From Desulfonispora thiosulfatigenes DSM 11270 (GTDB taxonomy: Bacteria; Bacillota; Peptococcia; Peptococcales; Desulfonisporaceae): a DNA stretch of 64,000 nucleotides. The notes below the pieces were generated by a model. That model was not told the DNA's origin. It did not search any database and worked only from the letters and a program-made list of their open reading frames with translations. The translations under genes and the position numbers were made by a program. How positions within the stretch are numbered: the stretch's first letter is position 1; each line of letters begins with the position of its first letter. The stretch spans positions 1 to 64,000 of the forward strand of contig NZ_FWWT01000007.1 of NCBI RefSeq assembly GCF_900176035.1. Reading direction: 5' to 3'. This document shows, piece by piece, positions 36,252 through 46,046 of the stretch.

Positions 36252-36337
36252 AATATGCGTCATTGTAAAATATTCTTCATTGCTTCATTGTAAAATATCT
36301 ATAACTAACTACTTTTCAAGATTGACAGTTCGCTAAC

Positions 36338-36383
36338 CTTTCCCTAAACTTACTTATAGAATATATCTTAAATTTAGGGAGAG
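36338..36383 (+). promoter_or_regulatory. Hairpin that would cover the menA ribosome binding site
   Basis: CTTTCCCTAAA at 36338-36348 pairs with TTTAGGGAGAG at 36373-36383 (one G-T pair). The right arm contains the GGGAGAG Shine-Dalgarno sequence of the MenA-like gene. A weak TTGACA-17-TAAACT promoter at 36322-36350 would start after the left arm, so the two readings compete. Confidence 0.4.
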
Positions 36384-36389
36384 AAAATC

Positions 36390-37295
36390 ATGACCAAAGA
36401 ACAAAAAAAGGTTTTTGATATTTGGTGGAGACTTTTAAGACCACATACTTTATCAGCTGCTTTTATTCCTGTCTTTATAGGAACAGTACTTGCACTTGAG
36501 ATTACATCTATTCATTTTGGGCTTTTTGGAGCTATGCTGTTAGCATCAATATTAATTCAAGCAGCAACCAATATGTTCAATGAATATTTTGATTTTAAAA
36601 GAGGTTTAGATACTAAAGATTCAATAGGAATTGGTGGTACAATAGTTCGGGACAAAGTTAAACCAGAAATCGTTTTAAATTTAGCTTTTATTTTTTTAGG
36701 TGTTGCTACATTATTAGGTGTATATATTTGTATGATGAGTAGCTGGTGGTTAGCCGTAGTAGGGCTAATTAGTATGTCAGTAGGGTATTTGTATACTGGT
36801 GGGCCTTATCCAATTGCTTATACTCCTTTTGGCGAATTGGTTTCAGGACTATTTATGGGATTATTAATCATTTCTATTTCATTTTTCATTCAAACAGATA
36901 TGGTAAATTTAAAAACAATTTTAATTTCTGTGCCTACCTCAATCTTAATTGGGGCTATCTTAATGGCTAATAATTTAAGAGACTTTGATGGTGACAAAGA
37001 AAAAGGTAGACGAACTTTAGTTATCATTTTAGGCAAAATTAATGGTATAAGATTTTTCACTGGTATGTTTGTCGCAACTTACGTTTTTCTACTATTATTA
37101 ATTTTTCTAAACTTTGCCTCATGGTGGTCTATGTTAGTTGTCTTAACTATTCCTACCGCTATCAAAGCAGTTAAAGGTTTTATAGGAAAAAGCAAGCCAA
37201 TTGAAATGATGCCTGCTATGAAATTAACTGCTAAAACTAATATTCAATTTGGATTTTTATTAGGTCTTAGCATTATTATTAGTCATTATATATAA
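36390..37295 (+). CDS. menA: UbiA family prenyltransferase, MenA-like (1,4-dihydroxy-2-naphthoate polyprenyltransferase)
   Basis: A 301-residue integral membrane enzyme with about nine helices. The first Asp-rich motif, NMFNEYFDFKRGLD, binds the prenyl pyrophosphate through Mg2+; the second is NNLRDFDGDKEKGRRTL, with the spacing of MenA. It would join a polyprenyl chain to dihydroxynaphthoate in menaquinone synthesis. The remaining men genes are not in the window. It would supply quinone for membrane electron transfer, perhaps from the GlcDEF-type dehydrogenase (inference). Start ATG behind GGGAGAG. Confidence 0.85.
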   Translation: MTKEQKKVFDIWWRLLRPHTLSAAFIPVFIGTVLALEITSIHFGLFGAMLLASILIQAATNMFNEYFDFKRGLDTKDSIGIGGTIVRDKVKPEIVLNLAFIFLGVATLLGVYICMMSSWWLAVVGLISMSVGYLYTGGPYPIAYTPFGELVSGLFMGLLIISISFFIQTDMVNLKTILISVPTSILIGAILMANNLRDFDGDKEKGRRTLVIILGKINGIRFFTGMFVATYVFLLLLIFLNFASWWSMLVVLTIPTAIKAVKGFIGKSKPIEMMPAMKLTAKTNIQFGFLLGLSIIISHYI

Positions 37296-37363
37296 CTGTA
37301 TTTGAAAATTTCGTAATAATAGCTATAATTAAAGAGTGATTCATAAATTAAGGAGGTAATATT

Positions 37364-37720
37364 ATGAAATTAGCTTTACCAACTAGAAATAATGAAGTGG
37401 ACAACCACTTTGGACACTGTGAATACTTTACAGTTTATGAGATTAACGATGCTAAGGAAATAATTGCAGAAGAAAAAGTAGAAGCTCCATCAGGATGTGG
37501 ATGTAAATCTAATATCGCTACTGTATTAGCTGAAAGAGGAGTTTCTGTTATGTTAGCTGGTAATATGGGACAAGGAGCAGTTAATGTTTTAAATCAAAAC
37601 AAAATCGAAGTAGTTCGTGGTTGCTCTGGAAATATTAAAGAAGTTGCAGAAGCTTATTTAAGAGGCGAAGTTGTAGACTCATCGGTTGGTTGTACTAGCC
37701 ATGATTGCGGCCATCACTAA
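37364..37720 (+). CDS. NifX/NifB C-terminal-like (iron-molybdenum cofactor-binding) protein
   Basis: A 118-residue protein of the dinitrogenase iron-molybdenum cofactor-binding family. It starts MKLALPTRNNEVDNHFGHCEYF, with the conserved HFGHC. It continues with GCGCKSN, MLAGNMGQGAVNVL, and a Cys/His-rich tail (CTSHDCGHH). No nitrogenase genes are nearby. Single-domain members in anaerobes are thought to carry iron-sulfur or metal clusters; the role here is unknown. AAGGAGG lies before the ATG. Confidence 0.82.
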   Translation: MKLALPTRNNEVDNHFGHCEYFTVYEINDAKEIIAEEKVEAPSGCGCKSNIATVLAERGVSVMLAGNMGQGAVNVLNQNKIEVVRGCSGNIKEVAEAYLRGEVVDSSVGCTSHDCGHH

Positions 37721-37789
37721 GTCTTTACTACTATAAATAAGTTAAATAAGATAAAATAGCTTTATTAATTTAAGTTAATAAAGTAAATA

Positions 37790-37831
37790 AACAAGGCTTA
37801 CTGATTTTAGATTAAAATCGTAAGCCTTGTT
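37790..37831. terminator. Bidirectional terminator
   Basis: Arms ACAAGGCTTAC and complement with an AT-rich stem-loop between, and T runs on both strands. It sits between the NifX-like gene (+) and the ABC-F gene (-). Confidence 0.8.
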
Positions 37832-37836
37832 TTTAT

Positions 37837-39641
<1,805 letters not shown>

Positions 39642-39660
39642 TTACGTCAAGTTAGTCAGG

Positions 39661-40104
39661 TTAAACTTCTAGTAATTCAAATCCACTGCTGGCATCTACT
39701 TTTCTAGTACCTGAATGATTTATCATTTCTAATATAACAACTTCACCCACAAGCCAAATATCGACTCCTTGTCTTGTGCATCCAGTTACGACTCCTTTAT
39801 GGCTTCCAAAAGAAGCGTGAAGGTGAAGTCTAGGTTCAGTTTCTTCATTAGTAAAGATTGTCCCTACCCCTATGGTTTCGCTTGTGTTTAATAAATCTTC
39901 TACTATAGCTACGGGCTTATCTGCCTCACAGTCTTTTGGTCCTACGACAATTTTACTGTCCTTTTTAGCCCCACCAATAAACAAAACTGTAGCACTATTA
40001 ATATTTTTATCTTTTGCAAACTTTTCAATCGTTCTAGGAATTTGATCTCCTTCTTCTAACCTTAAAATAAATATCCTGCCTAAATTTGCCTCAGTATATT
40101 TCAT
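39661..40104 (-). CDS. PPC (DUF296) domain protein
   Basis: A 147-residue single-domain protein of the plant-and-prokaryote conserved (PPC/DUF296) family. Motifs are the start IFILRLEEGDQIPRTIEKFA, ATVLFIGGAKK, and the metal-site region RLHLHASFGSHKGVVTGCTR. These proteins form trimers and are sometimes called DNA-binding by relation to AT-hook proteins; bacterial members lack AT hooks, as here. The function is unknown. The upstream ATG at 40137 is part of a hairpin; the ATG at 40104 has GGGAGGTGAG before it. Confidence 0.83.
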   Translation of the reverse strand: MKYTEANLGRIFILRLEEGDQIPRTIEKFAKDKNINSATVLFIGGAKKDSKIVVGPKDCEADKPVAIVEDLLNTSETIGVGTIFTNEETEPRLHLHASFGSHKGVVTGCTRQGVDIWLVGEVVILEMINHSGTRKVDASSGFELLEV

Positions 40105-40138
40105 AAACTCACCTCCCAAACTCATAAGAAAAAACACC

Positions 40139-40155
40139 CAAGAAAAGATTCTTGA
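40139..40155 (-). promoter_or_regulatory. Short hairpin with T run in the leader of the PPC gene
   Basis: On the minus strand TCAAGAA, a TCTT loop and TTCTTGG are followed by GTGTTTTTTC, 35 bases before the PPC start. It may be an attenuator or the end of a read-through transcript from the aconitase gene. Confidence 0.4.
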
Positions 40156-40239
40156 ATGTTATTGAAATGAAAAATTTACTATATTAAATCGAAAGTAATT
40201 TTATTATCTTAAGCTAAATATTGGCGAGATTAAATAAAA

Positions 40240-40318
40240 GAGCGTAATATCTGAGGATAAGAATTTTTAACTGTTTTAGCGATAGCGAGTTTTAAAAATT
40301 CCCGAAGATATGAAGCTC
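40240..40318 (-). other. Long imperfect hairpin downstream of aconitase
   Basis: The outer arms GAGC / GCTC, middle arms ATATCT / AGATAT and inner arms GAATTTTTAA / TTAAAAATTC pair in register across about 80 bases. On the minus strand the outer end is followed by TTTTATTTAAT, so it may be a long terminator of the aconitase gene. The complexity is more than a normal terminator needs. Confidence 0.45.
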
Positions 40319-40378
40319 CTTCCTTTTCACTGCCTGAGCCTTTTTAGCGTAGATAATAAAATTACCTTTCCTTACTAT

Positions 40379-42304
40379 TTACTGATTTTTCTTGGTGTAA
40401 TTTAATAATCCACCTGCTAATAAGACATCTCTTTGTCTTGCTGAGAAATCAGATTTTAATTCTATCTCTGTGCCTTCATTAGTAGTAAGAATCCATTTAT
40501 CTTTAGCTTGTTCTAAATTAGACTTAATATCTTTAATTTGCACCTCTGCGTTTAAATCTAATTTATCATAGTCTGCTTCGTTTGCAAAGTTTAAAGGTAA
40601 GATACCCATATTAATTAGATTATCATAATGGATACGCGCAAAAGATTTTGCAATTACTGCTCTTATTCCTAAAAAGCGTGGCACTAAGGCAGCATGTTCT
40701 CGACTTGAACCTTGTCCATAATTGTCCCCTGCAATAATAAATCCATTTTCTGCTTGTTTAGCTCTTTCTGAGAAATCTGGATCTACACCTGCAAAGCAAA
40801 AGTTAGCTAAATGTGGGATATTCGAACGAAATGGAAGTAAGCTAGCATTAGAAGGCATGATGTCATCAGTTGTGATATTGTCTTCTACTTTTAAGACTAC
40901 TTTTGCACTAATTTGTTCTTCCATATCTTCATATTTTTTAAGAGCCTTAATATTAGGTCCTCTAACTACTTCTACCTCTTTACTATCTTCTCTAGGCTTT
41001 ATAATCATATTATCATTTGTGAGAAACTTTTCTGGCATTTCTACTATAATAGGTTCACCAAAGGTTCTTGGATCAGTAACTACACCATTGATAGCAGATA
41101 CAGCTGCTACCTCTGGACTTACTAAATAAATACCCGCATCAGCAGTTCCACTACGCCCTTTAAAGTTTCGATTATTTGTACGTAGGGATATTCCTGCACT
41201 TTGTGGAGCCTGTCCCATACCAATACAAGGACCACAAGCTGATTCTAATATTCTAGCACCTGAATTAATAATATCAGCTAATGCACCATTTTCAGCTAAC
41301 ATAGTAAATACTTGTTTTGATCCTGGAGCAATCGCTAAACTTACATTTGGATGAACATTTTTTCCTTTTAAAATTGCAGCTACTTTCATTAAATCCATAT
41401 AAGAACTATTAGTGCAGCTTCCAATAAATACTTGATTTATTACTGTGCCTTCAAGTTCTTTAACTGGTACTACATTATCTGGACTATGAGGTTTTGCAAC
41501 TAAAGGTTCTAATGCACTTAAATCTATTACAACTTCTTCATCATAAGCAGCATCGCTATCAGCAATAAGCTCTGTCCAAACATCTTCTCTTCCTTGTGCT
41601 TTTAAAAATTCTTTTGTTACTTCATCACTAGGGAAAATTGAAGTAGTCGCGCCAAGTTCCGCCCCCATATTTGTAATTGTTGCTCTTTCAGGAACTGATA
41701 AATTTTTCACGCCAGATCCTGTATATTCAAATATTGTATTTACGCCACCTTTAACTGATAATCTTTTTAATAATTCTAAGATTATATCCTTTGCAGTAGC
41801 CCAAGGCGCTAATTCTCCTACAAGTTCTACTTTACACACTTTAGGTTGTTTTAAAAAGTATGGTTTACCGGCCATTGCTACAGCTATATTAAGTCCACCT
41901 GCACCGATAGCAATCATTCCCATACCACCAGCTGTTGGCGTATGACTATCAGAACCAATCAGCGTCATACCAGGAACAGCAAATCTTTCTAAAAATACTT
42001 GATGGCAGATACCATTTCCTGGGCGCGAAAAATTAATGCCATATTTTTCTGCTACAGTTTGCAAATATTTATGGTCATCAGCATTTTCAAAACCTGCTTG
42101 TAATGTATTATGATCAACAAATGATACAGATAGTTTTGTTTTTACTTTTGGAATATTTAAAGATTCAAATTGTAAATAAGCAAGTGTTCCAGTTGAATCT
42201 TGAGTTAAAGTATAATCAATATTAAGAGCAATTTCCCCTGCATCAGTTTTAGCATCTGTTGCAAGATGATTTTGCAAAATCTTTTCAACGATATTTAATC
42301 CCAT
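40379..42304 (-). CDS. acnA: Aconitate hydratase
   Basis: A 641-residue aconitase of the short mitochondrial-like type. Cluster cysteines appear as the single cysteine in FIGSCTNSSYMD and the CxxC in ESACGPCIGMGQAP, which together hold the [4Fe-4S] cluster; KGRSGTADAGIYL and the C-terminal GDNYGQGSSREHAALVPRFLG complete the active site. It converts citrate to isocitrate. It follows the citrate synthase gene after 117 bases that contain a perfect 16-bp hairpin. ATG behind GAGAGGAG. No isocitrate dehydrogenase is nearby, suggesting the product goes elsewhere in the genome. Confidence 0.95.
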   Translation of the reverse strand: MGLNIVEKILQNHLATDAKTDAGEIALNIDYTLTQDSTGTLAYLQFESLNIPKVKTKLSVSFVDHNTLQAGFENADDHKYLQTVAEKYGINFSRPGNGICHQVFLERFAVPGMTLIGSDSHTPTAGGMGMIAIGAGGLNIAVAMAGKPYFLKQPKVCKVELVGELAPWATAKDIILELLKRLSVKGGVNTIFEYTGSGVKNLSVPERATITNMGAELGATTSIFPSDEVTKEFLKAQGREDVWTELIADSDAAYDEEVVIDLSALEPLVAKPHSPDNVVPVKELEGTVINQVFIGSCTNSSYMDLMKVAAILKGKNVHPNVSLAIAPGSKQVFTMLAENGALADIINSGARILESACGPCIGMGQAPQSAGISLRTNNRNFKGRSGTADAGIYLVSPEVAAVSAINGVVTDPRTFGEPIIVEMPEKFLTNDNMIIKPREDSKEVEVVRGPNIKALKKYEDMEEQISAKVVLKVEDNITTDDIMPSNASLLPFRSNIPHLANFCFAGVDPDFSERAKQAENGFIIAGDNYGQGSSREHAALVPRFLGIRAVIAKSFARIHYDNLINMGILPLNFANEADYDKLDLNAEVQIKDIKSNLEQAKDKWILTTNEGTEIELKSDFSARQRDVLLAGGLLNYTKKNQ

Positions 42305-42357
42305 TTGAAATCTCCTCTCGAAAGTCTATTTTTATGTCTATTCATAATCATTATAAA

Positions 42358-42400
42358 GCAAGTATAAAGAAAACATTATAAAAATTTTCTTTATACTTGC
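42358..42400 (-). promoter_or_regulatory. Perfect 16-bp inverted repeat upstream of aconitase
   Basis: GCAAGTATAAAGAAAA at 42358-42373 pairs exactly with 42385-42400 across an 11-base loop. On the minus strand it is followed by TTTATAATG. It may be a regulator binding site or an attenuator between gltA and acnA. The sequence differs from the repeat ahead of gltA. Confidence 0.55.
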
Positions 42401-42421
42401 AAGAATATTGTATACATTTAA

Positions 42422-43798
42422 TTAATCTCTTGTTTCAATAGGTTCATATTCTTTTCCATACTCACCTACGTATATTCCCCTTGGTCTAAAAATACGATTT
42501 TTCTTTAAATATTCTACCACATGTGCAGCCCAACCTGACACACGAGAAGCACCAAATATAGGTGTATAGTATTCTGTTTGAATACCTAATGATTTATAAA
42601 CAATTCCTGAATAAAAGTCAACGTTTGGAAAAATCTTTTTCTCTTTACCAAAGCCATTTACTACTTCATCTTCAAGAGCCTGGGCAATCTCATACTTTTC
42701 TTTCATTTCAGGGTGATTTTCAACTAATAATTTAGCTAAAGGTTCTAAGATTCTAGCCCTTGGATCATACGCCTTGTAAACACGATGTCCAAATCCAGAA
42801 ATTTTTCTACCTTCTTTACGTGACTGTTCATACCATGCTTTTACATTATCTACACTACCGATTTCATTAAGTGTATGAACTACTTCTTCGTTTGCTCCAC
42901 CATGTAGTGGACCATTTAAAGCAGCAATCCCCGCTCCAATTGAAAAATATAAATCTGATAAAGTTGAAGCAACTACTATGGTAGCAAAGGTACTTGCATT
43001 CATACCATGATCAGCATGTAAAATTAAGCATATATCCATAATTCTTTCTTCAAGTGGCGTAGGTTCTTTGCCAGTCATCATATATATTAAATTTGCTGCA
43101 TGACTAAGTTCATCTTTAGGTTCTAAAGGTAAATAACCTGAACGAAGTCTTGAGATAGCACCTAAGATACTTGATAAACCTGCTATAGCTTGGTAACAAC
43201 TGTCAATTAATTCTGCTGAGTCTTCTGAATCTGTATCAAATTCATAAATAGCCTTTTTTTCACCCATTGGATTAGTTTCCATAGGTATTGAGTCTTCATC
43301 TGAAGAAATATATCCATAGGCATCAGTTAATTCTTCAACTTCATCAACCTTATTTTGACGCATTAGTTCACTACCTAAACGTAACGCTGCCATCGTACTC
43401 ATTTCTTCAACAGGAAAACTAGTAAGCATTCTAATCGTTTCAGGTATATCACGATATCTTGCTAGTTTCTTTTTGAAACTTTCTAATTGACTATCATTTG
43501 GTAGTTTACCATGAATTAATAAGTATGAAACTTCTTCAAATGTTGAATACGCACATAAATCAAAAATATCATATCCTTGATAAATTAACCACCCTTTAGA
43601 CCCATTAACGTATCCAATTTTGGTTTCACAAGCAATTGCACCTTCAAGTCCTGGACCAATTGTACAACTGATTGGCCATTCTAATTTATCAGGAAATTTA
43701 GGATCAGGTTCTCCACTACTTTCCCTAGTTGCTTTTTCTTTTGCTTTTAAAATTATTTCAGTAATTTCTTTTGTTAATTCATGATTAATTTTACTCAA
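42422..43798 (-). CDS. gltA: Citrate synthase
   Basis: A 458-residue citrate synthase. Active-site segments are ILHADHGMNAST, LNGPLHGGANEEV (catalytic histidine) and SGFGHRVYKAYDPRA (histidine and arginines). It condenses acetyl-CoA and oxaloacetate. It is longer than the 370-residue Bacillus type owing to an N-terminal extension and a middle insert with several acidic residues (SSDEDSIPMETNP, near residue 170). The start is TTG (43798) behind AAGGAAGGAG. Its leader holds a perfect 21-bp inverted repeat. With aconitase it forms the first arm of the TCA cycle. Confidence 0.94.
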   Translation of the reverse strand: MSKINHELTKEITEIILKAKEKATRESSGEPDPKFPDKLEWPISCTIGPGLEGAIACETKIGYVNGSKGWLIYQGYDIFDLCAYSTFEEVSYLLIHGKLPNDSQLESFKKKLARYRDIPETIRMLTSFPVEEMSTMAALRLGSELMRQNKVDEVEELTDAYGYISSDEDSIPMETNPMGEKKAIYEFDTDSEDSAELIDSCYQAIAGLSSILGAISRLRSGYLPLEPKDELSHAANLIYMMTGKEPTPLEERIMDICLILHADHGMNASTFATIVVASTLSDLYFSIGAGIAALNGPLHGGANEEVVHTLNEIGSVDNVKAWYEQSRKEGRKISGFGHRVYKAYDPRARILEPLAKLLVENHPEMKEKYEIAQALEDEVVNGFGKEKKIFPNVDFYSGIVYKSLGIQTEYYTPIFGASRVSGWAAHVVEYLKKNRIFRPRGIYVGEYGKEYEPIETRD

Positions 43799-43838
43799 TC
43801 ACTTCAACTCCTTCCTTATGCTCTTTATTAATAAATAG

Positions 43839-43905
43839 TAAAATACAATTATTTTACATAGACAAACTTCCATCGTGTATATTCATGTAAAATAATTGTA
43901 TTTTA
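43839..43905 (-). promoter_or_regulatory. Perfect 21-bp inverted repeat in the citrate synthase leader
   Basis: TAAAATACAATTATTTTACAT at 43839-43859 is exactly complementary in inverted order to 43885-43905, with a 25-base loop. It ends 40 bases before the TTG start. A second small hairpin (around 43916-43940) lies further upstream. It can be an operator for a dimeric or tetrameric regulator or a leader hairpin; there is no T run, so it is not a simple terminator. Confidence 0.6.
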
Positions 43906-43943
43906 AAGAGACAACTTGTCTAATGAGCTAGACAGTTCCCTTC

Positions 43944-43971
43944 ATTATAATCTTTTTTCCGAATAAGTTAA
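43944..43971 (-). promoter_or_regulatory. Candidate promoter of citrate synthase
   Basis: On the minus strand TTAACT and TATAAT are separated by 16 bases. The -10 is perfect and the -35 is weak. It would give a leader of about 130 bases that contains the inverted repeats. Confidence 0.4.
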
Positions 43972-44000
43972 AGATAAATATCTAAAATATTTTTGAGAAA

Positions 44001-44055
44001 AAAAGGAACTACCTTTACCTATGATTTTAAAAATCATTTTAGGGTAGCTCTCCTT
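44001..44055 (-). terminator. Terminator of the 44-45 kb permease gene
   Basis: A long hairpin with outer arms AAGGAxxGCTACC / GGTAGTTCCTT and an inner ATGATTTT/AAATCAT stem, followed on the minus strand by a run of Ts (CCTTTTTTTTCTC). It lies three bases past the stop codon. Confidence 0.8.
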
Positions 44056-44057
44056 GT

Positions 44058-45410
44058 TTACTTGATAAAAGGAATAATGATTGCAAAAATTATTCCCATA
44101 CCTAAGCAATATATGATATTTAATCTCGGTCCTAATTCCCAAGAACTATGTTTGGTTAAACCAGACATTACTAAATTCATCCCTGAAAAAGGCGAAATTA
44201 AAACACTTAAACCATAGGATGCAAGTAAAGTAAAAGCATATGCATATACTGATATACCTAGAGTTTCTGCGCCAATAGTTGTTGCTAGAGCTGTGGAAGT
44301 TACTATTGGATGAATGCCAATAATCGAAAGGGCGCCCATTAAAATAATAATTGCCAAAATCACCAAAAACGGTTGGTGAATACTATCAAGTTTTATTAAA
44401 GAAGGGATTATTTCTCCAACCCCTGATATCTCCAAAGATTTACCAAAAAAACCTGCTGCTGCAAAAATAATTATTTCATTTTTGATATTTAGGAGCGATT
44501 TTGTATAATAATTCTTTAATTGTTTAATATAACTTGAAAAACTCTTTTGTAAAATAGCTAATAATAGAGGATAAATTAAAGCTACAATGGGTACGATTAC
44601 TAATAATTTTAAAGTTGTAAAAATATTAAAAAAACCAATTAATAGGATTAAAATTAAAAATGTTCTCGTTAGTTTAAATAATTTTTTATTATCTTCAGGA
44701 GTTAAATCATAAGGAATTTCTTTTCTTTCATATTGTTCCTCATTTAATTTAGCCCTTACATACATAGTTACCCAATTACTAAACATCGTAATCAACGATA
44801 AAAGAAATCCCATCGGCAAAATTGTAAGCCAAGGTAATTCCAAGTAATGAAGGATAACGGCTACAGCCACAAAGTTAGGTGACCAGAAAATAGCAGCTGT
44901 ATTTCCTCTCATCATGGATAACCATAAGGTTCTATCCTTATCCGTAAAATCAACCGTTTTATCAAATAAATTATAGACAATCGGAAAAGAGCCTACATTT
45001 AATAAAGCAGAAAGAAAATAGGTTAGAAAACCAGAAAGATTACCAAATTGAATGACATTATTGATATGTTTTAAGGAAAATTGGCGTAATGACTTTTCGT
45101 AATCTTCAAAATATAAAGGAAAGCTTAAAAAGGGTAAGACAATGAAAAGAACTACCAAACCACTATTAGAACTAATGGCAGTGATCCATTCCCCTATTGA
45201 ACTATTTGTTTTTATTAAGAACATAATTCCGAAGAAAAATAAAACTAAAGATATTTTCTGATTAGTCTTACCGACAAGCGGCATATTTTGGACAATAATA
45301 ATTAACAAACAAATCGCCGTTAAAATAGAAAAATAGATTATATTAGTGAACTCTGACAAAAGATAAAAAATACTAAAAGCTATTAAAATAATTTGACGTT
45401 GGTTTTTCAT
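44058..45410 (-). CDS. Unknown polytopic permease, paralogue of the 14.2-kb gene
   Basis: A 450-residue protein with ten to twelve hydrophobic helices. It shares layout and motifs with the permease at 14234-15601: SPNFVAVAVILHYLELPW here against SPYFGSVNLILYYTNVPF there, IGIHPIVTSTAL against IGIHQVITVTTL, and SPFSGMNLVMSGLT against SPLAPFNIVLSGLL. The motif order suggests a substrate-binding half-repeat fold as in ion/anion transporters. It lies 92 bases after the DtxR-family regulator on the same strand. That could mean metal-dependent control or a role with iron, but the substrate is unknown. GAAGGGTG precedes the ATG. Confidence 0.65.
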   Translation of the reverse strand: MKNQRQIILIAFSIFYLLSEFTNIIYFSILTAICLLIIIVQNMPLVGKTNQKISLVLFFFGIMFLIKTNSSIGEWITAISSNSGLVVLFIVLPFLSFPLYFEDYEKSLRQFSLKHINNVIQFGNLSGFLTYFLSALLNVGSFPIVYNLFDKTVDFTDKDRTLWLSMMRGNTAAIFWSPNFVAVAVILHYLELPWLTILPMGFLLSLITMFSNWVTMYVRAKLNEEQYERKEIPYDLTPEDNKKLFKLTRTFLILILLIGFFNIFTTLKLLVIVPIVALIYPLLLAILQKSFSSYIKQLKNYYTKSLLNIKNEIIIFAAAGFFGKSLEISGVGEIIPSLIKLDSIHQPFLVILAIIILMGALSIIGIHPIVTSTALATTIGAETLGISVYAYAFTLLASYGLSVLISPFSGMNLVMSGLTKHSSWELGPRLNIIYCLGMGIIFAIIIPFIK

Positions 45411-45502
45411 ATTTTACACCCTTCTAACTTAATATACATCTTTTCTTAATCTTATGTATTAATTCTCCTTTTTCCTCCTTATATCAAAGGGATAAAATAA
45501 TT

Positions 45503-45985
45503 TTAAGATTTTGCCTTTTCTAGATATTTTAAAAATTCTGTCCGAAAATCGCTATTTTGCTTCATGAAATCTATAAACAATTTTATTTTTGTTAAAGTCT
45601 CTTTACTAATACTATGTTCAACTTTTTCCGTTTCCTCTAAAACATTATTTTTAATGCCTAATAAAAACAAAAACTCTTCTATTGTTTTATGTCTATGTAG
45701 AAAATATTCTCCTAAAATATTACCTTCCTCTGTAATTTCAATAACTCCATACTTTTCATATTTAACTAATTCCATTCTTCTTAATTTATTAACCATTTTA
45801 TTTGCTGATGAAGGCGTTACATTTAAAGCTTTTGCTAAGTCGCCCATTTTTACAAATTCTTCTTTTAAGCAAATTCGATAAATCATTTCTATATAATCTT
45901 CCATCCCAGAAGTAAGCATTTTTTCTTCTTGGTCTAATAATTCATAACCTCTTACCGTATGAAATTTCTCTCTAAAATTTTTCAT
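45503..45985 (-). CDS. DtxR/MntR family metal-dependent regulator
   Basis: A 160-residue protein. The N-terminal winged helix reads MEDYIEMIYRI then VKMGDLAKALNVTPSSANKMVNKL, with metal-ligand candidates in the dimerisation segment FLHRHKTIEEFL and VEHSISKETL. It lacks the C-terminal SH3-like domain of DtxR, as in MntR. It follows feoB after a hairpin and probably represses the feo genes when metal (Fe2+ or Mn2+) is abundant. An ATG at 45985 behind AAAGGAGG is the start; the frame upstream crosses the hairpin. Confidence 0.85.
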   Translation of the reverse strand: MKNFREKFHTVRGYELLDQEEKMLTSGMEDYIEMIYRICLKEEFVKMGDLAKALNVTPSSANKMVNKLRRMELVKYEKYGVIEITEEGNILGEYFLHRHKTIEEFLFLLGIKNNVLEETEKVEHSISKETLTKIKLFIDFMKQNSDFRTEFLKYLEKAKS

Positions 45986-46005
45986 TTTTCCTCCTTTAAA
46001 ATTTA

Positions 46006-46036
46006 GAGAGCTCAACCTAAACTAAGTTGAACTCTC
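46006..46036 (-). terminator. Hairpin between feoB and the DtxR-family gene
   Basis: Eleven-base arms GAGAGxTCAAC with one mismatch and a 9-base loop, 10 bases after the feoB stop. The tail (TAAATTTTAAA) is only partly T-rich, so it may be a weak terminator that lowers regulator expression. Confidence 0.5.
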
Positions 46037-46046
46037 CAAAATTTAC

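Noticed and set aside
36260-36298. Fourteen-base direct repeat TCATTGTAAAATAT, two copies
   Set aside because: Two short AT-rich copies only; no array or binding pattern can be argued.
40722-41129. Plus-strand frames within aconitase (135 and 70 codons)
   Set aside because: Opposite-strand shadows of a well-conserved enzyme with no ribosome binding sites.
43945-44142. Reading frame of 65 codons on the minus strand
   Set aside because: It runs through the terminator and the end of the permease gene in another frame and has no ribosome binding site.
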